Shown here in pieces: positions 8,017-18,400 of a DNA stretch of 64,000 nucleotides. Numbering within the stretch: the stretch's first letter is position 1; each line of letters opens with the position of its first letter. The notes under the pieces were generated by a model. It was not told the origin of the DNA, searched no databases, and saw only the letters and a list, made by a program, of their open reading frames with translations. The position numbers and the translations under genes were made by a program. This stretch comes from an uncultured Bacteroidales bacterium (GTDB lineage: Bacteria; Bacteroidota; Bacteroidia; Bacteroidales; Bacteroidaceae), in assembly GCA_902796835.1 (NCBI GenBank), contig CADBQP010000052.1:51126-115125 (forward strand). Reading direction: 5' to 3'.

Positions 8017-8403
8017 TCACTTTTGGGCCGGCTGCCCGCTTTCGAGCCAGGCTGTGATGCCTCCCTCGAGGTTCACCACTTCATAGCCGGCCTGTGTGAG
8101 CATGCTGGCGGCACGAGCCGAGCGACGCCCAGTTTTGCAGTATACGGCTATGGGGCGCGTCTTGTCAAACTGCGCCGTAGCACGGTCTATGAAGTCGCTG
8201 TCGAGCACCGAAATGTTGTGGGCTCCGGCTATGTGGCCGGCCACATATTCGCTGTCAGTGCGCGCGTCGAGCAACTGCACATGGCTCTGCTCTATGTAGC
8301 GCGCAAAGTCGGCCACATTGGCATTTTCGAAGTGGTCTTGCCCACACGATGTATAGAAACTCAGGCCGAAAACCGACATGAGCATGGTTAGCATTTTCTT
8401 CAT
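8017..8403 (-). CDS. Rhodanese-domain lipoprotein
   Basis: A 128-residue rhodanese-like sulfurtransferase exported as a lipoprotein. The N-terminus (MKKMLTMLMSVFGLSFYTSC) ends in a lipobox with the acylated Cys at position 20. A single rhodanese domain fills residues 28-125, with LLDARTDSEYVAGHIAGAHN and the active-site loop VYCKTGRRSARAA; the catalytic Cys is residue 89 in a CxTGxRS loop typical of persulfide-forming single-domain rhodaneses. It should act in the periplasm. It lies 34 bp downstream of ispF on the same strand, with no obvious pathway link. The physiological sulfur acceptor is unknown. Confidence 0.9.
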   Translation of the reverse strand: MKKMLTMLMSVFGLSFYTSCGQDHFENANVADFARYIEQSHVQLLDARTDSEYVAGHIAGAHNISVLDSDFIDRATAQFDKTRPIAVYCKTGRRSARAASMLTQAGYEVVNLEGGITAWLESGQPAQK

Positions 8404-8437
8404 GGCTTCTGATTGTGTTTACTCCCCACTCTGCATT

Positions 8438-8920
8438 TCACACGCGCTCCAAGAGGGCCACAGCATAGGCCGACATTCCCTCTTCGCGCCCTGTAAAACC
8501 CAGGTGCTCCGTGGTGGTGGCCTTTATCGACACATCGGCCGTTTCGACGTGCATGAGCGGGGCCAATGTCTGCTGCATGGCAGGGATGTGTGGGTTTATC
8601 TTCGGTTGCTCGGCACAGATGGTGGCATCTATGTTGCCCACTCGCCATCCGTTCTGTTCAACGAGAAAGACAGTATGTGCAAGCAACTTCTTGCTGTCAA
8701 TGCCCTTATACTGCGGGTCGGAGGGCGGAAAGTGGTGGCCGATGTCGCGCAGGTTTGCCGCCCCGAGCAGGGCGTCGCAAATGGCGTGTATCAGCACGTC
8801 GGCGTCGCTATGGCCCAGCAGGCCGTGGGTGTGAGTTATGGCCACGCCTCCCAGAAAAAGCGGACGCCCGGCCTCGAGCTGATGGACGTCGAAGCCAAAT
8901 CCGATGCGGAACTTTGACAT
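8438..8920 (-). CDS. ispF: 2-C-methyl-D-erythritol 2,4-cyclodiphosphate synthase
   Basis: IspF converts 4-diphosphocytidyl-2-C-methyl-D-erythritol 2-phosphate to the 2,4-cyclodiphosphate in the non-mevalonate isoprenoid pathway. The start at 8920 (MSKFRIGFGFDVHQL) gives 160 residues, the usual size; the open frame runs 21 codons further upstream without conserved sequence. The zinc ligands Asp11, His13 and His45 (in GFDVH and DVLIHAICDALL) are present, as are HSDADVL and the C-terminal region KATTTEHLGFTGREEGMSAYA, which binds the CMP moiety. It lies between porV (31 bp upstream) and the rhodanese gene (34 bp downstream), suggesting readthrough from the porU-porV transcript. Confidence 0.96.
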   Translation of the reverse strand: MSKFRIGFGFDVHQLEAGRPLFLGGVAITHTHGLLGHSDADVLIHAICDALLGAANLRDIGHHFPPSDPQYKGIDSKKLLAHTVFLVEQNGWRVGNIDATICAEQPKINPHIPAMQQTLAPLMHVETADVSIKATTTEHLGFTGREEGMSAYAVALLERV

Positions 8921-8951
8921 AAGGAAAGGAAATGTGTGAGTGAATGAATTG

Positions 8952-10109
8952 CTATCTGCGTCCGAAGAGGTCGCGAATGCCATCGAGGTCGAAGGCCAGC
9001 GAAACGCGCAATGTCTGGTCGAGCGGATTGGACGGGGCCGTGGCTATGACGTATCCGGCATCGATGCTCAACACGCTCATGCGGAAGCCTGCGCCCACCG
9101 TGGCATAGCGCCGGCCTCCCTGGCTGTCGCTCTCGTGATGATAGCCCGCGCGCAGCGAAAACTTGTCGTTGTAGGTATATTCGGCGCCCACGCCCCAGTT
9201 AATTTCCTCCAACTCGCCCTTGAAGCCGCGCTCGTTGTCGCCAAAGCTCTTGAAAATGCCACTGATGCTCGACAGATTATAATAGTCGTTGTCGAGGCGC
9301 GTCTGATAGTCGTTGTCGTCCTCGTCGGCGCCCTGCAAGGGCATAGAGGGCACGAGCAGCTTGTTCACATCGGCCGAAACGGAGAAACGGTGGAACTCAT
9401 TGATAGGAATCATGAGCGAGGCGCCCAGGCGAAGGTTGGTGGGAATGAAATAAGAGCGGTCTTCGCCATAGTTAATTTTGGACCCGATGTTCGAAATGTT
9501 GAGGCCGAGTCCCAGCTGGCACTCGCGGTTGCCTATCTGTACGTAGCTCTGATTATAGATGGCCACATCGGCGGCAAAAGCCGAGCCCGCGGTGGTAGCA
9601 TCGTCGTAGTGGCCCGTAAGGTCGCTATACATGTAGCGCAGGGCCACGGCAGCCGAGAAAGTTTCGGAGAGCATGCGCGAATAGGCTACGTCGACCGAAA
9701 ATTCATAGGGTTTCACGGTCATATTCTCGTCCTCGGTGGTGACATCGCCCAGCGAGAAGTAGCGCACACTGGCGCTCACGGCCGAATAGTCGCCAATGCG
9801 AAAATATCCGGCAGCGTTGAAGAGGTTGATGCCGTCGGTTATCTTCCGCAGCCATGGGGTGTAGTCGAGTGCAAAGCCTGCGCGGCTGATGGTGAAGGGA
9901 TATTTTGCAGGGTTCCATGCCTGAGAGTGCACATCGGGGTCGGTGGCAGCGCCCACGTCGCCCATGGCGCCGGCCCGCGCATCGGGGGCTATGCTCTGAG
10001 AGAACACGGCCGTTTGCACGGGGTTGAACTGGTCGCGCACTTCATCGTCGGCCATCATGCTGACGGCGCAGAGGCTCAGAAGAATTGTGAATATATAGTT
10101 TCTTTTCAT
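8952..10109 (-). CDS. porV: Type IX secretion outer membrane protein PorV
   Basis: PorV (LptO) is a FadL-like outer-membrane beta-barrel that shuttles folded cargo from the SprA translocon to the PorU attachment complex. The 385-residue protein has a signal peptide (MKRNYIFTILLSLCAVSMMA), the conserved QTAVFSQSIAPDARAGAMGDVGAAT opening of the family, and SQAWNPAKYPF, followed by alternating beta-barrel strands to the end (last strand LRVSLAFDLDGIRDLFG). It lies 46 bp downstream of porU on the same strand, and the pairing of porU with porV is common in Bacteroidales. Other T9SS components (porK, L, M, N, P, Q) are not in the window, apart from sprA at 15413. Confidence 0.93.
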   Translation of the reverse strand: MKRNYIFTILLSLCAVSMMADDEVRDQFNPVQTAVFSQSIAPDARAGAMGDVGAATDPDVHSQAWNPAKYPFTISRAGFALDYTPWLRKITDGINLFNAAGYFRIGDYSAVSASVRYFSLGDVTTEDENMTVKPYEFSVDVAYSRMLSETFSAAVALRYMYSDLTGHYDDATTAGSAFAADVAIYNQSYVQIGNRECQLGLGLNISNIGSKINYGEDRSYFIPTNLRLGASLMIPINEFHRFSVSADVNKLLVPSMPLQGADEDDNDYQTRLDNDYYNLSSISGIFKSFGDNERGFKGELEEINWGVGAEYTYNDKFSLRAGYHHESDSQGGRRYATVGAGFRMSVLSIDAGYVIATAPSNPLDQTLRVSLAFDLDGIRDLFGRR

Positions 10110-10155
10110 GCTTTTTGATAAACGTTTCTCTGATATAAACGGAACGAAGGCGTTT

Positions 10156-13100
10156 CTATTGTTTTACGATGATGATTTTTTTGCTGTCTGTGGTGCGGTT
10201 TCCCTGCTTGGCGCGGTATATGTATATGCCTGGCTGCAGGCGCGAACCGCTTGTTGAGGTGAGGCTCCAGTCGAGTGTGGCATATCCGCCCATCGTCTGG
10301 GCCTGGCTTTCCCACACAAGGCGGCCAGCCGTGTCGAACACCTCCACTCCTACTGGTGCATCGGCATCCTCGCTTAGCCCGGTCACCATGAAATTGGTCT
10401 GCACTCGGGCAGGATTGGTCGTTACGCCCACCTCGAAGGAATTGTTTCCACCATCGGCCACGGTGAAGGCCAGGGTGCGCGTCGTCAGGTTGTCGCAAAC
10501 GTCCCAAACGCGGAACTGCACTGTATGACGGCCCTTCGAGAGGCCCGTAAGGGGGTAGTTCACCGTGCCGGAGCGGTAGGAGCCGAAATCATAGTTGAAA
10601 TAGGAATTCAGACAAATGGCTTCGGCCACATTGCCGTCGACAATGAGCTGCATGTCGTGGCCCACGATGTTACCAGTGACGTCAATGCCTGTGGAGTCGC
10701 TGACCACGGCGCCAAAGACTACGTCGGCGCCAACGGCGGTTCCGTAGCTGTTGTCGGGATTGCCTACATAAATAGATGCGTCGGGGCCAACTGAATCGGC
10801 AGAGGCGGCCTGGTCGGTGCCGTCGAGGTATATTTGGAGGCTTTGGCCATGACATTCGCGCTCATGCTGCTTATCGACGGCATAGAACACGGCCCGTGCC
10901 GCATCGGTGGAGTAGCTGATGCTACGAGGTATGACCATTTCGATGGCAAAGCGGCCCGCACGCACAGAATCGGTGCCTTCGAACACCGTGCTGCGGCGAT
11001 CCTTGTAGGTCATGGGCGTCCGTGCACTACCATTGTTGTTCTTGCAGGTGATGGTTTCGAGCCTGTCGAGAAGTGTCAGGCTGACGGTGCCTTCAAAGTC
11101 GGGCAAGTTTTCTATGTAGCCGCTCATGCGCACGTGTTGACCGGCTTTGAGCTGCACCATGTCGCCCTGCTTGAGCTCGGTGCCATTGATGCTGTCGAGC
11201 ACCACGTTGTGGGTTGGCAGGCGCAGGCGCAGGGCAGGGTCGCCGAGCAGGGCATATTTTAGTTTGTTCATGGTTACGTCGGGGCCATTGACGTTGGTTC
11301 CCACCATGTCGCACTTGCTCAGTCGCAGCGCCTCGCCCAGCGTTTGTGGCTGGCCGCCGCTTGTGTCGAGGGCATATTTGCAAAATGCGTCGTTGAGGGC
11401 AGTGTTATAGCTCGAGTAGACTGCACGCGAGGAGCACAAGAGGGCCACAGCGCCTCCGTGCTTGTTGTAGAGGGCCTGGCGCCCGAGGTCGTCGATGGGC
11501 TGGTCGAAGGGCGTTATTTCGCACGATGCGAAAACCCATACGGGCAATGCAGCCGACGAGGTCTGTGCAAAATCGCTGAGTGTGAGCACATAGGAGTGTG
11601 AAATGCGGGTTTCGGAGCCATGGCCTGTGTAGTTGAACATAAGGGCTCCGCGCGCCATCTGCTCGCGCAGCAGCGCTGTCACTTCGGGATAGGAGTTTCC
11701 GGTGGCGCCCGTGGTGCGTGTGTAGGCATCGGGGTAGACGCGCTTCACTATCATGCGGTTGTTTGTAACGGCGTCGCTGCTTTTGGCCACCTGCTCGGCA
11801 CCGTTCATGTGGAGGTTGTTGTCGCCTTCGTCGCCAATGAAGACGAGGGTGTTTTTCCAGGAGCCTGTGTTTTCGTTGTCGGAATAGCTGAGGGTTTTGT
11901 CAACGATGGTTTTGGCTTCGTCGAGGCTGGTGCAAACGATGCGCCCCACAGCCACATCGGGCTTTTCGCGGGCTATGTTCGCTCCCTCGCCGTCGTCGAG
12001 CATCGCAAAGTAATCGTCGGTGACATAGGTTTGGATGGCTCCGATGCTCACGTTTGTTTCGCCCCATGAGTTGTTGCGTTCGTAGCAGAGCAGATAGTCG
12101 TCGGCATTGAAACTGTTTCCGAGCGTCACTCCGCGGTTGTCCCACACGGAGGGCCCGAAGAAGACGAGGTATTTGGGCATTTCGTCTTCGGTATTGGCGC
12201 GGTCGTAGAGCATCTTGAGGTAGCGGCGATAGGCCGACGCGTCGGGTGTGCCGCTCGAGAACTCGTTGTAGAGGTCCATGGCGTGAACAATTCTGACGTT
12301 CATGGCGTCGCGCTCTCTGTGATACTGTGCGAGGCGTTCGGCCTGGGCATCGAATTTTCCGCTTGTGGGGGTGATGATTATCATGTGGGCAGCCTCGTGG
12401 GCATGAAGGTCTTGATTGGCCACGTCGCCCACGAGCTCGGGGGCTGGATAGTCGGCATTGAGGTCGACAGCCACGAATCGGCGCGTGGCATCGGGCACAG
12501 AGGCGAGCAGTTCGCCGCCGGTCTGCAAGGTTGTCGACACTCGGCGCAGTGGGTCGCCGCTGATGCCTATTTGCCACAGCTCGGTGGCGGCAGTGGCGCC
12601 CTGCAGGCGCAGGGTGGCGGCGCCTGCCTGGTTGGGGGCGATGACAAAGGGCGCGCCATCGGCCCTGAGCTGGCGCTGGTAGGACATGCGCACGAAGTCG
12701 AGGCGGGCCGGAATGCCCGATGTGGTTGTTATGGCCAACGAATTGGCTTCGGTTGCCGACGAGGTGGTGAATGTGCTCACCCGCTCGCGCGCTGCTTCGT
12801 ATTCGCCGTAGGATTGCACGGTCATGGTGCCAAGCTGTGTGCCGTTGAGTCGCATCGAGGCTGTGGTGGTGCGGCTGGAGTGTGAGGCACCGAAGGCTAT
12901 GTCGACAATGGCGCGCCCCGAAGCCGTGATGCCGGGCGCGGCAATGGAGAAACTGTGGCTGTTGCCGCTGGCAAAGTCGTAGTTGTCGAAAAATTCGCGC
13001 CCGCCCTGATACCAGCTAAAGCGGTCGTTGTCGAGAATGGCACAGGCCGTTACGCTGTCGAGCACCTGCTGACCTGCAGCCGCGGTGTGGCTTATTTCGG

Positions 13101-13875
13101 TGAGTTCCATGGGGGCATCGCCTTCGGTCAGGAAATAGTAGGAATAGGCGCTGTAGGGATTTTGCTCGTGCACCCATTTCGACAATGAGGCACTCCACGT
13201 GAGGCGCACGGTTCCTTCGGCAAAAAAGAGCAGGCGTCCGTCGCTCGTGCGCCGCAGGGGCACTTCTTCAAGGTCGTCGACGAGGGCCTCGTGGCCGCTG
13301 AAGGTGAAAGCCTCGGGCACAATGCGGCCGCCATAACCAAAGAGTTTCACGTTGGCGGGGTTGCTGAATCCCCAGCCGCGCAGGGTCGATTCGGTGAGGG
13401 CGTAGACGCCTTCGCTGGCTACGCGTATTTTTTTCCACATGCCGCTCGCGAGCACACTGTGGCTGGCATAGCGGTTGCCGGCAGGGGCCTGCAACTTTGG
13501 GGCCGTTGCTTTGGCCACGCCTGGGCGCATCTTGGGCGAGACGCGAACCGACGTGAGCCGATAGTAGCGGCCGGCACGCTTGATGATGGGCAGAAAACTG
13601 ACATCGAGCAGGCGCTGCTTGCGAGCGATGCCTACTTCGGTGTGCACAATAGGCTCCGCGCCTATTTCGAGGCCGAGTTTGTGTAGTTGCTTCACCTCGG
13701 CGCGCGTCAGCGGCTCGTATTCGGGATATTCTACCACGGCGTCGGCGGCATTGCGCAGCTGCGTGGTGAAAAGTGTGCCCACGGGATAGCGGGCAGGCGA
13801 AAGGTGTACGAAATCCTGCGCCCAAAGTTGGAGCGACGACAGGCACACCATAATATATATAATGAGTCGTTTCAT
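10156..13875 (-). CDS. porU: Type IX secretion signal peptidase PorU
   Basis: PorU is the gingipain-like (C25) surface sortase that cleaves the C-terminal signal of T9SS cargo and attaches the product to the surface lipopolysaccharide. The 1239-residue protein has a signal peptide (MKRLIIYIMVCLSSLQLWAQ). The C25 catalytic domain in its middle has His in MFNYTGHGSETRISH and Cys in VWVFASCEITPFDQP. Ig-like segments follow, and it ends in its own type A C-terminal sorting domain (about 80 residues, including VGVEVFDTAGRLVWESQ, LQPGIYIYRAK and a Lys-rich tail), as known for PorU. The gene starts 3 nt after the preceding hydrolase-family gene, so translation is probably coupled, and it is followed by porV. 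Confidence 0.94.
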   Translation of the reverse strand: MKRLIIYIMVCLSSLQLWAQDFVHLSPARYPVGTLFTTQLRNAADAVVEYPEYEPLTRAEVKQLHKLGLEIGAEPIVHTEVGIARKQRLLDVSFLPIIKRAGRYYRLTSVRVSPKMRPGVAKATAPKLQAPAGNRYASHSVLASGMWKKIRVASEGVYALTESTLRGWGFSNPANVKLFGYGGRIVPEAFTFSGHEALVDDLEEVPLRRTSDGRLLFFAEGTVRLTWSASLSKWVHEQNPYSAYSYYFLTEGDAPMELTEISHTAAAGQQVLDSVTACAILDNDRFSWYQGGREFFDNYDFASGNSHSFSIAAPGITASGRAIVDIAFGASHSSRTTTASMRLNGTQLGTMTVQSYGEYEAARERVSTFTTSSATEANSLAITTTSGIPARLDFVRMSYQRQLRADGAPFVIAPNQAGAATLRLQGATAATELWQIGISGDPLRRVSTTLQTGGELLASVPDATRRFVAVDLNADYPAPELVGDVANQDLHAHEAAHMIIITPTSGKFDAQAERLAQYHRERDAMNVRIVHAMDLYNEFSSGTPDASAYRRYLKMLYDRANTEDEMPKYLVFFGPSVWDNRGVTLGNSFNADDYLLCYERNNSWGETNVSIGAIQTYVTDDYFAMLDDGEGANIAREKPDVAVGRIVCTSLDEAKTIVDKTLSYSDNENTGSWKNTLVFIGDEGDNNLHMNGAEQVAKSSDAVTNNRMIVKRVYPDAYTRTTGATGNSYPEVTALLREQMARGALMFNYTGHGSETRISHSYVLTLSDFAQTSSAALPVWVFASCEITPFDQPIDDLGRQALYNKHGGAVALLCSSRAVYSSYNTALNDAFCKYALDTSGGQPQTLGEALRLSKCDMVGTNVNGPDVTMNKLKYALLGDPALRLRLPTHNVVLDSINGTELKQGDMVQLKAGQHVRMSGYIENLPDFEGTVSLTLLDRLETITCKNNNGSARTPMTYKDRRSTVFEGTDSVRAGRFAIEMVIPRSISYSTDAARAVFYAVDKQHERECHGQSLQIYLDGTDQAASADSVGPDASIYVGNPDNSYGTAVGADVVFGAVVSDSTGIDVTGNIVGHDMQLIVDGNVAEAICLNSYFNYDFGSYRSGTVNYPLTGLSKGRHTVQFRVWDVCDNLTTRTLAFTVADGGNNSFEVGVTTNPARVQTNFMVTGLSEDADAPVGVEVFDTAGRLVWESQAQTMGGYATLDWSLTSTSGSRLQPGIYIYRAKQGNRTTDSKKIIIVKQ

Positions 13876-13878
13876 TTT

Positions 13879-14472
13879 CTACTTGACGTTAAATTCGAGC
13901 ACTTTGTTGCCATCGATAAAACCTTCTACGTGGTCGTTTTCGGCCACTGCCTGCCCCTGTTGCGTGGGCGAGCCTGTAAGCAGGATGTCGCCCTGCCTGA
14001 GCATGTAGAACTGGCTGCTGCCAGCCACGAGCCGGCTGGGGCCCTCTGTCATTTGTGAGGTTGAGGCCTCGAAAACGGGTTGTCCGTTGATGTGGAGGGC
14101 AAAGTCGAGATTGGGGAAGCCGTCTGTTTCGCCATTGAGCGGCATCCACCGGCCTATGCATACGGCTCCGTCGAAACCGATGGCTTCGTCCCAGGGCAGG
14201 GCCTTGCTGCGCAGTTCGGCCAGCAGGTTTTCGGCCGTAAAGGTGCAGGCCAGGCTGACGGCGTCGTAGTAGCGCGGAGCGTAGCGCTCGGAGATGCTCC
14301 TTCCGAGGCGGCACAGGCGCACGGCCAACTGCACGCGGGCCGTGCAGGGATTGGCAAAATCGGGGATGAAAAACGGTTTGCCACCCTGCAGGAGCGCAGT
14401 GTCGGAAACGTGGTGGAACACTCGCGGCACGGGAGCGGAGCCATAATTATGCGTGACGGCTATGAATTTCAT
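13879..14472 (-). CDS. Fumarylacetoacetate hydrolase family protein
   Basis: A 197-residue single-domain member of the fumarylacetoacetate hydrolase superfamily (isomerase/hydrolase of 2-hydroxy-dienoates or oxaloacetate-like acylpyruvates). Visible family segments are KPFFIPDFANP near the N-terminus, LLAELRSKALPWDEAIGFD, LDFALHINGQPVF and DILLTGSPTQQGQAV, the last being the conserved TGSP substrate loop. The protein has no signal peptide and should be cytoplasmic. It is the first gene of the transcript that continues 3 nt later into porU. That link to type IX secretion is positional only; the exact substrate cannot be assigned. Confidence 0.85.
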   Translation of the reverse strand: MKFIAVTHNYGSAPVPRVFHHVSDTALLQGGKPFFIPDFANPCTARVQLAVRLCRLGRSISERYAPRYYDAVSLACTFTAENLLAELRSKALPWDEAIGFDGAVCIGRWMPLNGETDGFPNLDFALHINGQPVFEASTSQMTEGPSRLVAGSSQFYMLRQGDILLTGSPTQQGQAVAENDHVEGFIDGNKVLEFNVK

Positions 14473-14680
14473 ATCTGACTATATAACGCAGATTTTGTCG
14501 AAAAATTGTGTAAGCCCCGCGCAAACATTCCGGCGGTGCGCGCCGATGGGTTTTCGCGCAGAGCCGTAAGGGGCCGCAAAGGAGCCATGGAACACGCAGA
14601 AAAACGGCTTTTTAGCAATCTTTTGGGCTGCCGATGCAATAAAGAGCATTTTTGCGCGTTATTAAATAGGTAATTGCGAG

Positions 14681-14716
14681 CATGCGCAAGGGCCCTCGGG
14701 GCAACCATTGCGCATG
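14681..14716. repeat. 9-bp inverted repeat upstream of ruvA
   Basis: CATGCGCAA (14681-14689) is exactly complementary to TTGCGCATG (14708-14716), 18 nt apart, ending 40 bp before the ruvA start in the divergent ruvA/FAH-family gap. No T-run follows, so it is not a standard terminator; it could be an operator or a leader hairpin. The rest of the gap 14473-14756 shows no gene or clear promoter box. Confidence 0.45.
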
Positions 14717-14756
14717 TTGAAGCGATGACTTAACTAAACTGAAAAACGAGACCGAC

Positions 14757-15362
14757 ATGATAGACTACATCAAGGGAACGCTGACCGAAATCACGCCCAC
14801 CCATGCCGTGGTCGAAGCCTATGGCGTGGGCTACGACCTTGCTATTTCGCTCAACACGTATACGGCCATTCAGAATGCCAAGGACGTGAAACTCTATGCC
14901 TATGAGGCCGTGCGCGAAGACGTGGCCACGCAGCTCTTCGGCTTTGCCCAGAAAAAGGAGCGCGACTTCTTTTTGCTACTCATCGGTGTGAGCAGCATTG
15001 GAGGTCAGACGGCCCGCATGATACTTTCGGCCTACGCTCCCTCCGAACTGGCCGGCATCATTCAGAGCGAGGACGTCCGCCAGCTGAAAGCCATCAAGGG
15101 CATTGGCCCCAAGGCTGCACAGCGCATTATTGTGGAGCTTAAAGACAAGGTGGGCGCCCTGGTGGGCGAAGAGAGCCTTGGAACAGGCAGCACCGCGGGC
15201 GGCGCCATGCTCAACAAGGCCGTGGTCGACGAGGCCGTGGCAGCACTCACGATGCTTGGCTTTCCGCCCGCCGCAACCCACAAGACGGTGGTGGCCATAC
15301 TCAAACAGGAGCCGGCGCTCAGCGTGGAACAGGTGATTAAGCAGGCACTCAAAATGATGTAG
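14757..15362 (+). CDS. ruvA: Holliday junction branch migration protein RuvA
   Basis: RuvA binds four-way junctions as a tetramer and recruits the RuvB motor. The 201-residue protein has the OB-fold N-domain ([20 protein letters not shown], then [13 protein letters not shown]). Helix-hairpin-helix segments follow around residues 75-130 ([14 protein letters not shown] and [20 protein letters not shown]). A Gly/Ala/Ser linker leads to the C-terminal RuvB-binding domain ([19 protein letters not shown]). ruvB and ruvC are not adjacent. The gene is followed after 50 bp by sprA on the same strand, an arrangement known from other Bacteroidota. Confidence 0.97.
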   Translation: MIDYIKGTLTEITPTHAVVEAYGVGYDLAISLNTYTAIQNAKDVKLYAYEAVREDVATQLFGFAQKKERDFFLLLIGVSSIGGQTARMILSAYAPSELAGIIQSEDVRQLKAIKGIGPKAAQRIIVELKDKVGALVGEESLGTGSTAGGAMLNKAVVDEAVAALTMLGFPPAATHKTVVAILKQEPALSVEQVIKQALKMM

Positions 15363-15412
15363 CCACACGGCAGCCTCAGCTACGGAGCCTTCTGAAAAAA
15401 CATAATGGTCGC

Positions 15413-18400
15413 ATGAAATTGTTACGTCGCATCACACTCATTTCGCTCCCCGCTCTTTTTGTGGCAGGGGTTGCGCTCGTGGCTGCCTCCACCGAAGGCG
15501 AAGCCGCTGCGTGGGTGCGCAAAACATCAACTGAGCCAACCGAGAAAACTGTTGGCTCGATAGTTGAAAATAGCTCGGCGACAGTTTCGACAAGTTCCGA
15601 AGTTGTCGGAAGCACAGCGGCGCCCGGCCTCAGGCCCGACTCACTCATCACCCGCGTGAAGCCCACCATTGTGCAGAATCCCAACGACCCCTTGCGAGTG
15701 AGCGGCGACTTGAAAGACCCCGAAAACCTTAAGTCGGACGTATTCTATGACGAGAAAACCGGCGACTACAAATTGGGCACCAAGCTGGGCAGCAGCGAAC
15801 GCTTTCTGGACACGCCCTATCCCATGACTCAGAGCGAATATGGACAATGGGCCATGCGTCAGGCCATCAGAGACTTCTACGTGAAACGCAACCGCGAAGA
15901 ATACGTGAAAAAGGGCAAGGAGAAATTCGATTTCTCCGACATGAAATTCGACCTCGGGCCTGCCGCCAAGATTTTCGGCCCTGGCGGAGTGCGCATCAAA
16001 ACGCAAGGAAGCGCCTCGATGAAGCTCGGTGCCAACATGCGCAACGTGGACAATCCCACCCTTGCCGAACGAAACCGAAAAGTCTTTGGCTTCGATTTCG
16101 ACGAAGACATCAACGTGAGCGTGGCCGCCTCGGTGGGCGACAAGGTCAACATGGATTTCAACTACAACTCAAAGTCGAACACCAGCTTCGACGCCCAGAA
16201 AATCAAGTTGCGCTACGAGGGCAAGGAAGACGAGATTATCAAGCTCATCGAAGCCGGCAACGTGTCGCTACCAAGCAGTTCGGGGCTCATACGCGGTGCT
16301 TCGAGCCTCTTTGGTGTGCGCACCGACCTGCAGTTTGGCAAGCTGAAACTCCAGACCGTGGTTTCGCAAAAGCGATCGGCCTCAACATCAGTATCGAGCA
16401 ACGGCGGAGTGCAACTCAGTAGCTTCGAAATCGATGCTGCCGACTACGATGAGAACCGCCACTTCTTCTTGGCGCACTACTTCCGTGAACACTACGACGA
16501 AAATATGTCGCAGTTGCCCAACATCATGAGCGGCATCAGCATTAATCGCGTGGAGATATGGGTTACGAACAAAACGGGCGCCACCACCAACACGCGCGAC
16601 ATCATTGCACTGGCCGACCTGGGCGAATACAGCCGCATAGGCAATCCGCGCTGGGCCGGCAAGACGAGCGTGAATCCTGCCAACAATTCGAACGACCTTT
16701 ACGAAACACTTGTACAAACCATACCCGCGGCCCGCGACATTACGCAAGTAACCTCCGCACTCGACGCAATCGGCATGACGGGAGGCACCGACTATGAAAA
16801 ATTGGGCAACGCCCGTTTGCTCAGCAACAGCGAATACGATTTGAACAAGGCCCTGGGCTACATCTCACTGCGCAGCACGCTGCAAACAGACCAGGTGCTG
16901 GCCGTAGCCTTTGAGTACACCTACAGAGGAAGCACGTATAAAGTAGGCGAATTCTCGACCGACATCAACGACAACTCGAAGACACTCTTCGTGAAAGCGC
17001 TGAAAAACACGGCCGGCACGCCCCAGATGAGCAACTGGGACCTGATGATGAAAAACGTATACTCGCTCAGCGCCACCAGTGTGCAGAAAGAGAATTTCCG
17101 ACTCGACATTCGCTACATGAGCGACTCGAGCGGCGTATACGTGAGCTACCTGCCCGAACCCAACCTCAAGGGCACAAAACTGTTGCGCCTCCTGGGACTC
17201 GACCAGCTCGACAACAACAATCGCCGAAACCCCAACAGCTACTTCGACTACGTGGAGGGATACACCATCCGGGCCTCGAGCGGGCGCATCTACTTCCCCG
17301 TGGTGGAGCCCTTCGGCAGCTATCTGCGCAAGGTCATAGGCAATGACGCCGTGGCCGACAAGTATGTGTATCAAGAGCTTTACGACTCGACCAAGACCGT
17401 AGCCAAACAAATTGCCGAGAAGGACAAATTCCAACTCTTGGGCCAATACCGGGCCTCAAAAAGCAACGAAATAGCGCTGGGAGCGGTGAACATTCCACAG
17501 GGCTCGGTGGTGGTGACCGCCGGCGGCATCACCCTGAACGAAGGAAGCGACTATACCGTAGACTACTACGGCGGCATTGTTCAAATCCACAACCAGAGCA
17601 TTCTCGATGCCGGTACCCCCATCAACGTGTCGCTCGAGAGCAACACCGACTACGGCATGCAACGCAAGACAATGCTCGGCATGAACTGGCAATACGACTT
17701 CACGAAAAACTTTCAGATAGGAGGAACGCTCATGCACCTGAGCGAGAAACCGCTAACCACGAAAGTGTCGATGGGAAGCGAGCCAATCAACAATACGCTT
17801 TGGGGGCTCAACCTCTCGTGGAAGAAGGAAAGCCAATGGCTCACCAATGTGCTCGACCAACTGCCGCTGCTCAATCTCACGGCCCCCTCGAGCATCAATT
17901 TCACTGCCGAATATGCCCAACTCATAGCTGGCAAGAGCCAGGGAGCACAAGGCAATGCCTCATACATCGACGATTTTGAATATACCATAGGCGACATTGA
18001 CGTGAGCAACCCCAGAGAATGGAGCATTTCGAGCACACCCTCAAAGTTCAGCGAGGCAAGCTACTCCAACGACGTGCGCTACGGATACAACCGCGCCCTG
18101 CTGGCATGGTACTACATTGACCCCCTCTTCACGCGCCGTTCGTCATCGCTCACACCCGGCTACATAAAAAACGACCTTGACCAACTCTCCGACCCCTATG
18201 TGCGCGAGGTTTATCGCAACGAGCTTTTCCCTAACCGGAAAATCAACTACGGAGAATCGGCCACCCTCGACGTGCTCAATCTGGCCTACTATCCCAACGA
18301 GCGCGGCCCCTACAACCTCGACCCCAACCTCAACAGCGACGGACGACTGCCCAGCCCCGAAAAACGATGGGGCGGCATGATGAGACGACTCGAAACCAGC

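Noticed and set aside
14469-14708. 79-codon minus-strand open frame upstream of the FAH-family gene
   Set aside because: Basic, low-complexity peptide in the divergent promoter gap, overlapping an inverted repeat; no support as a gene.
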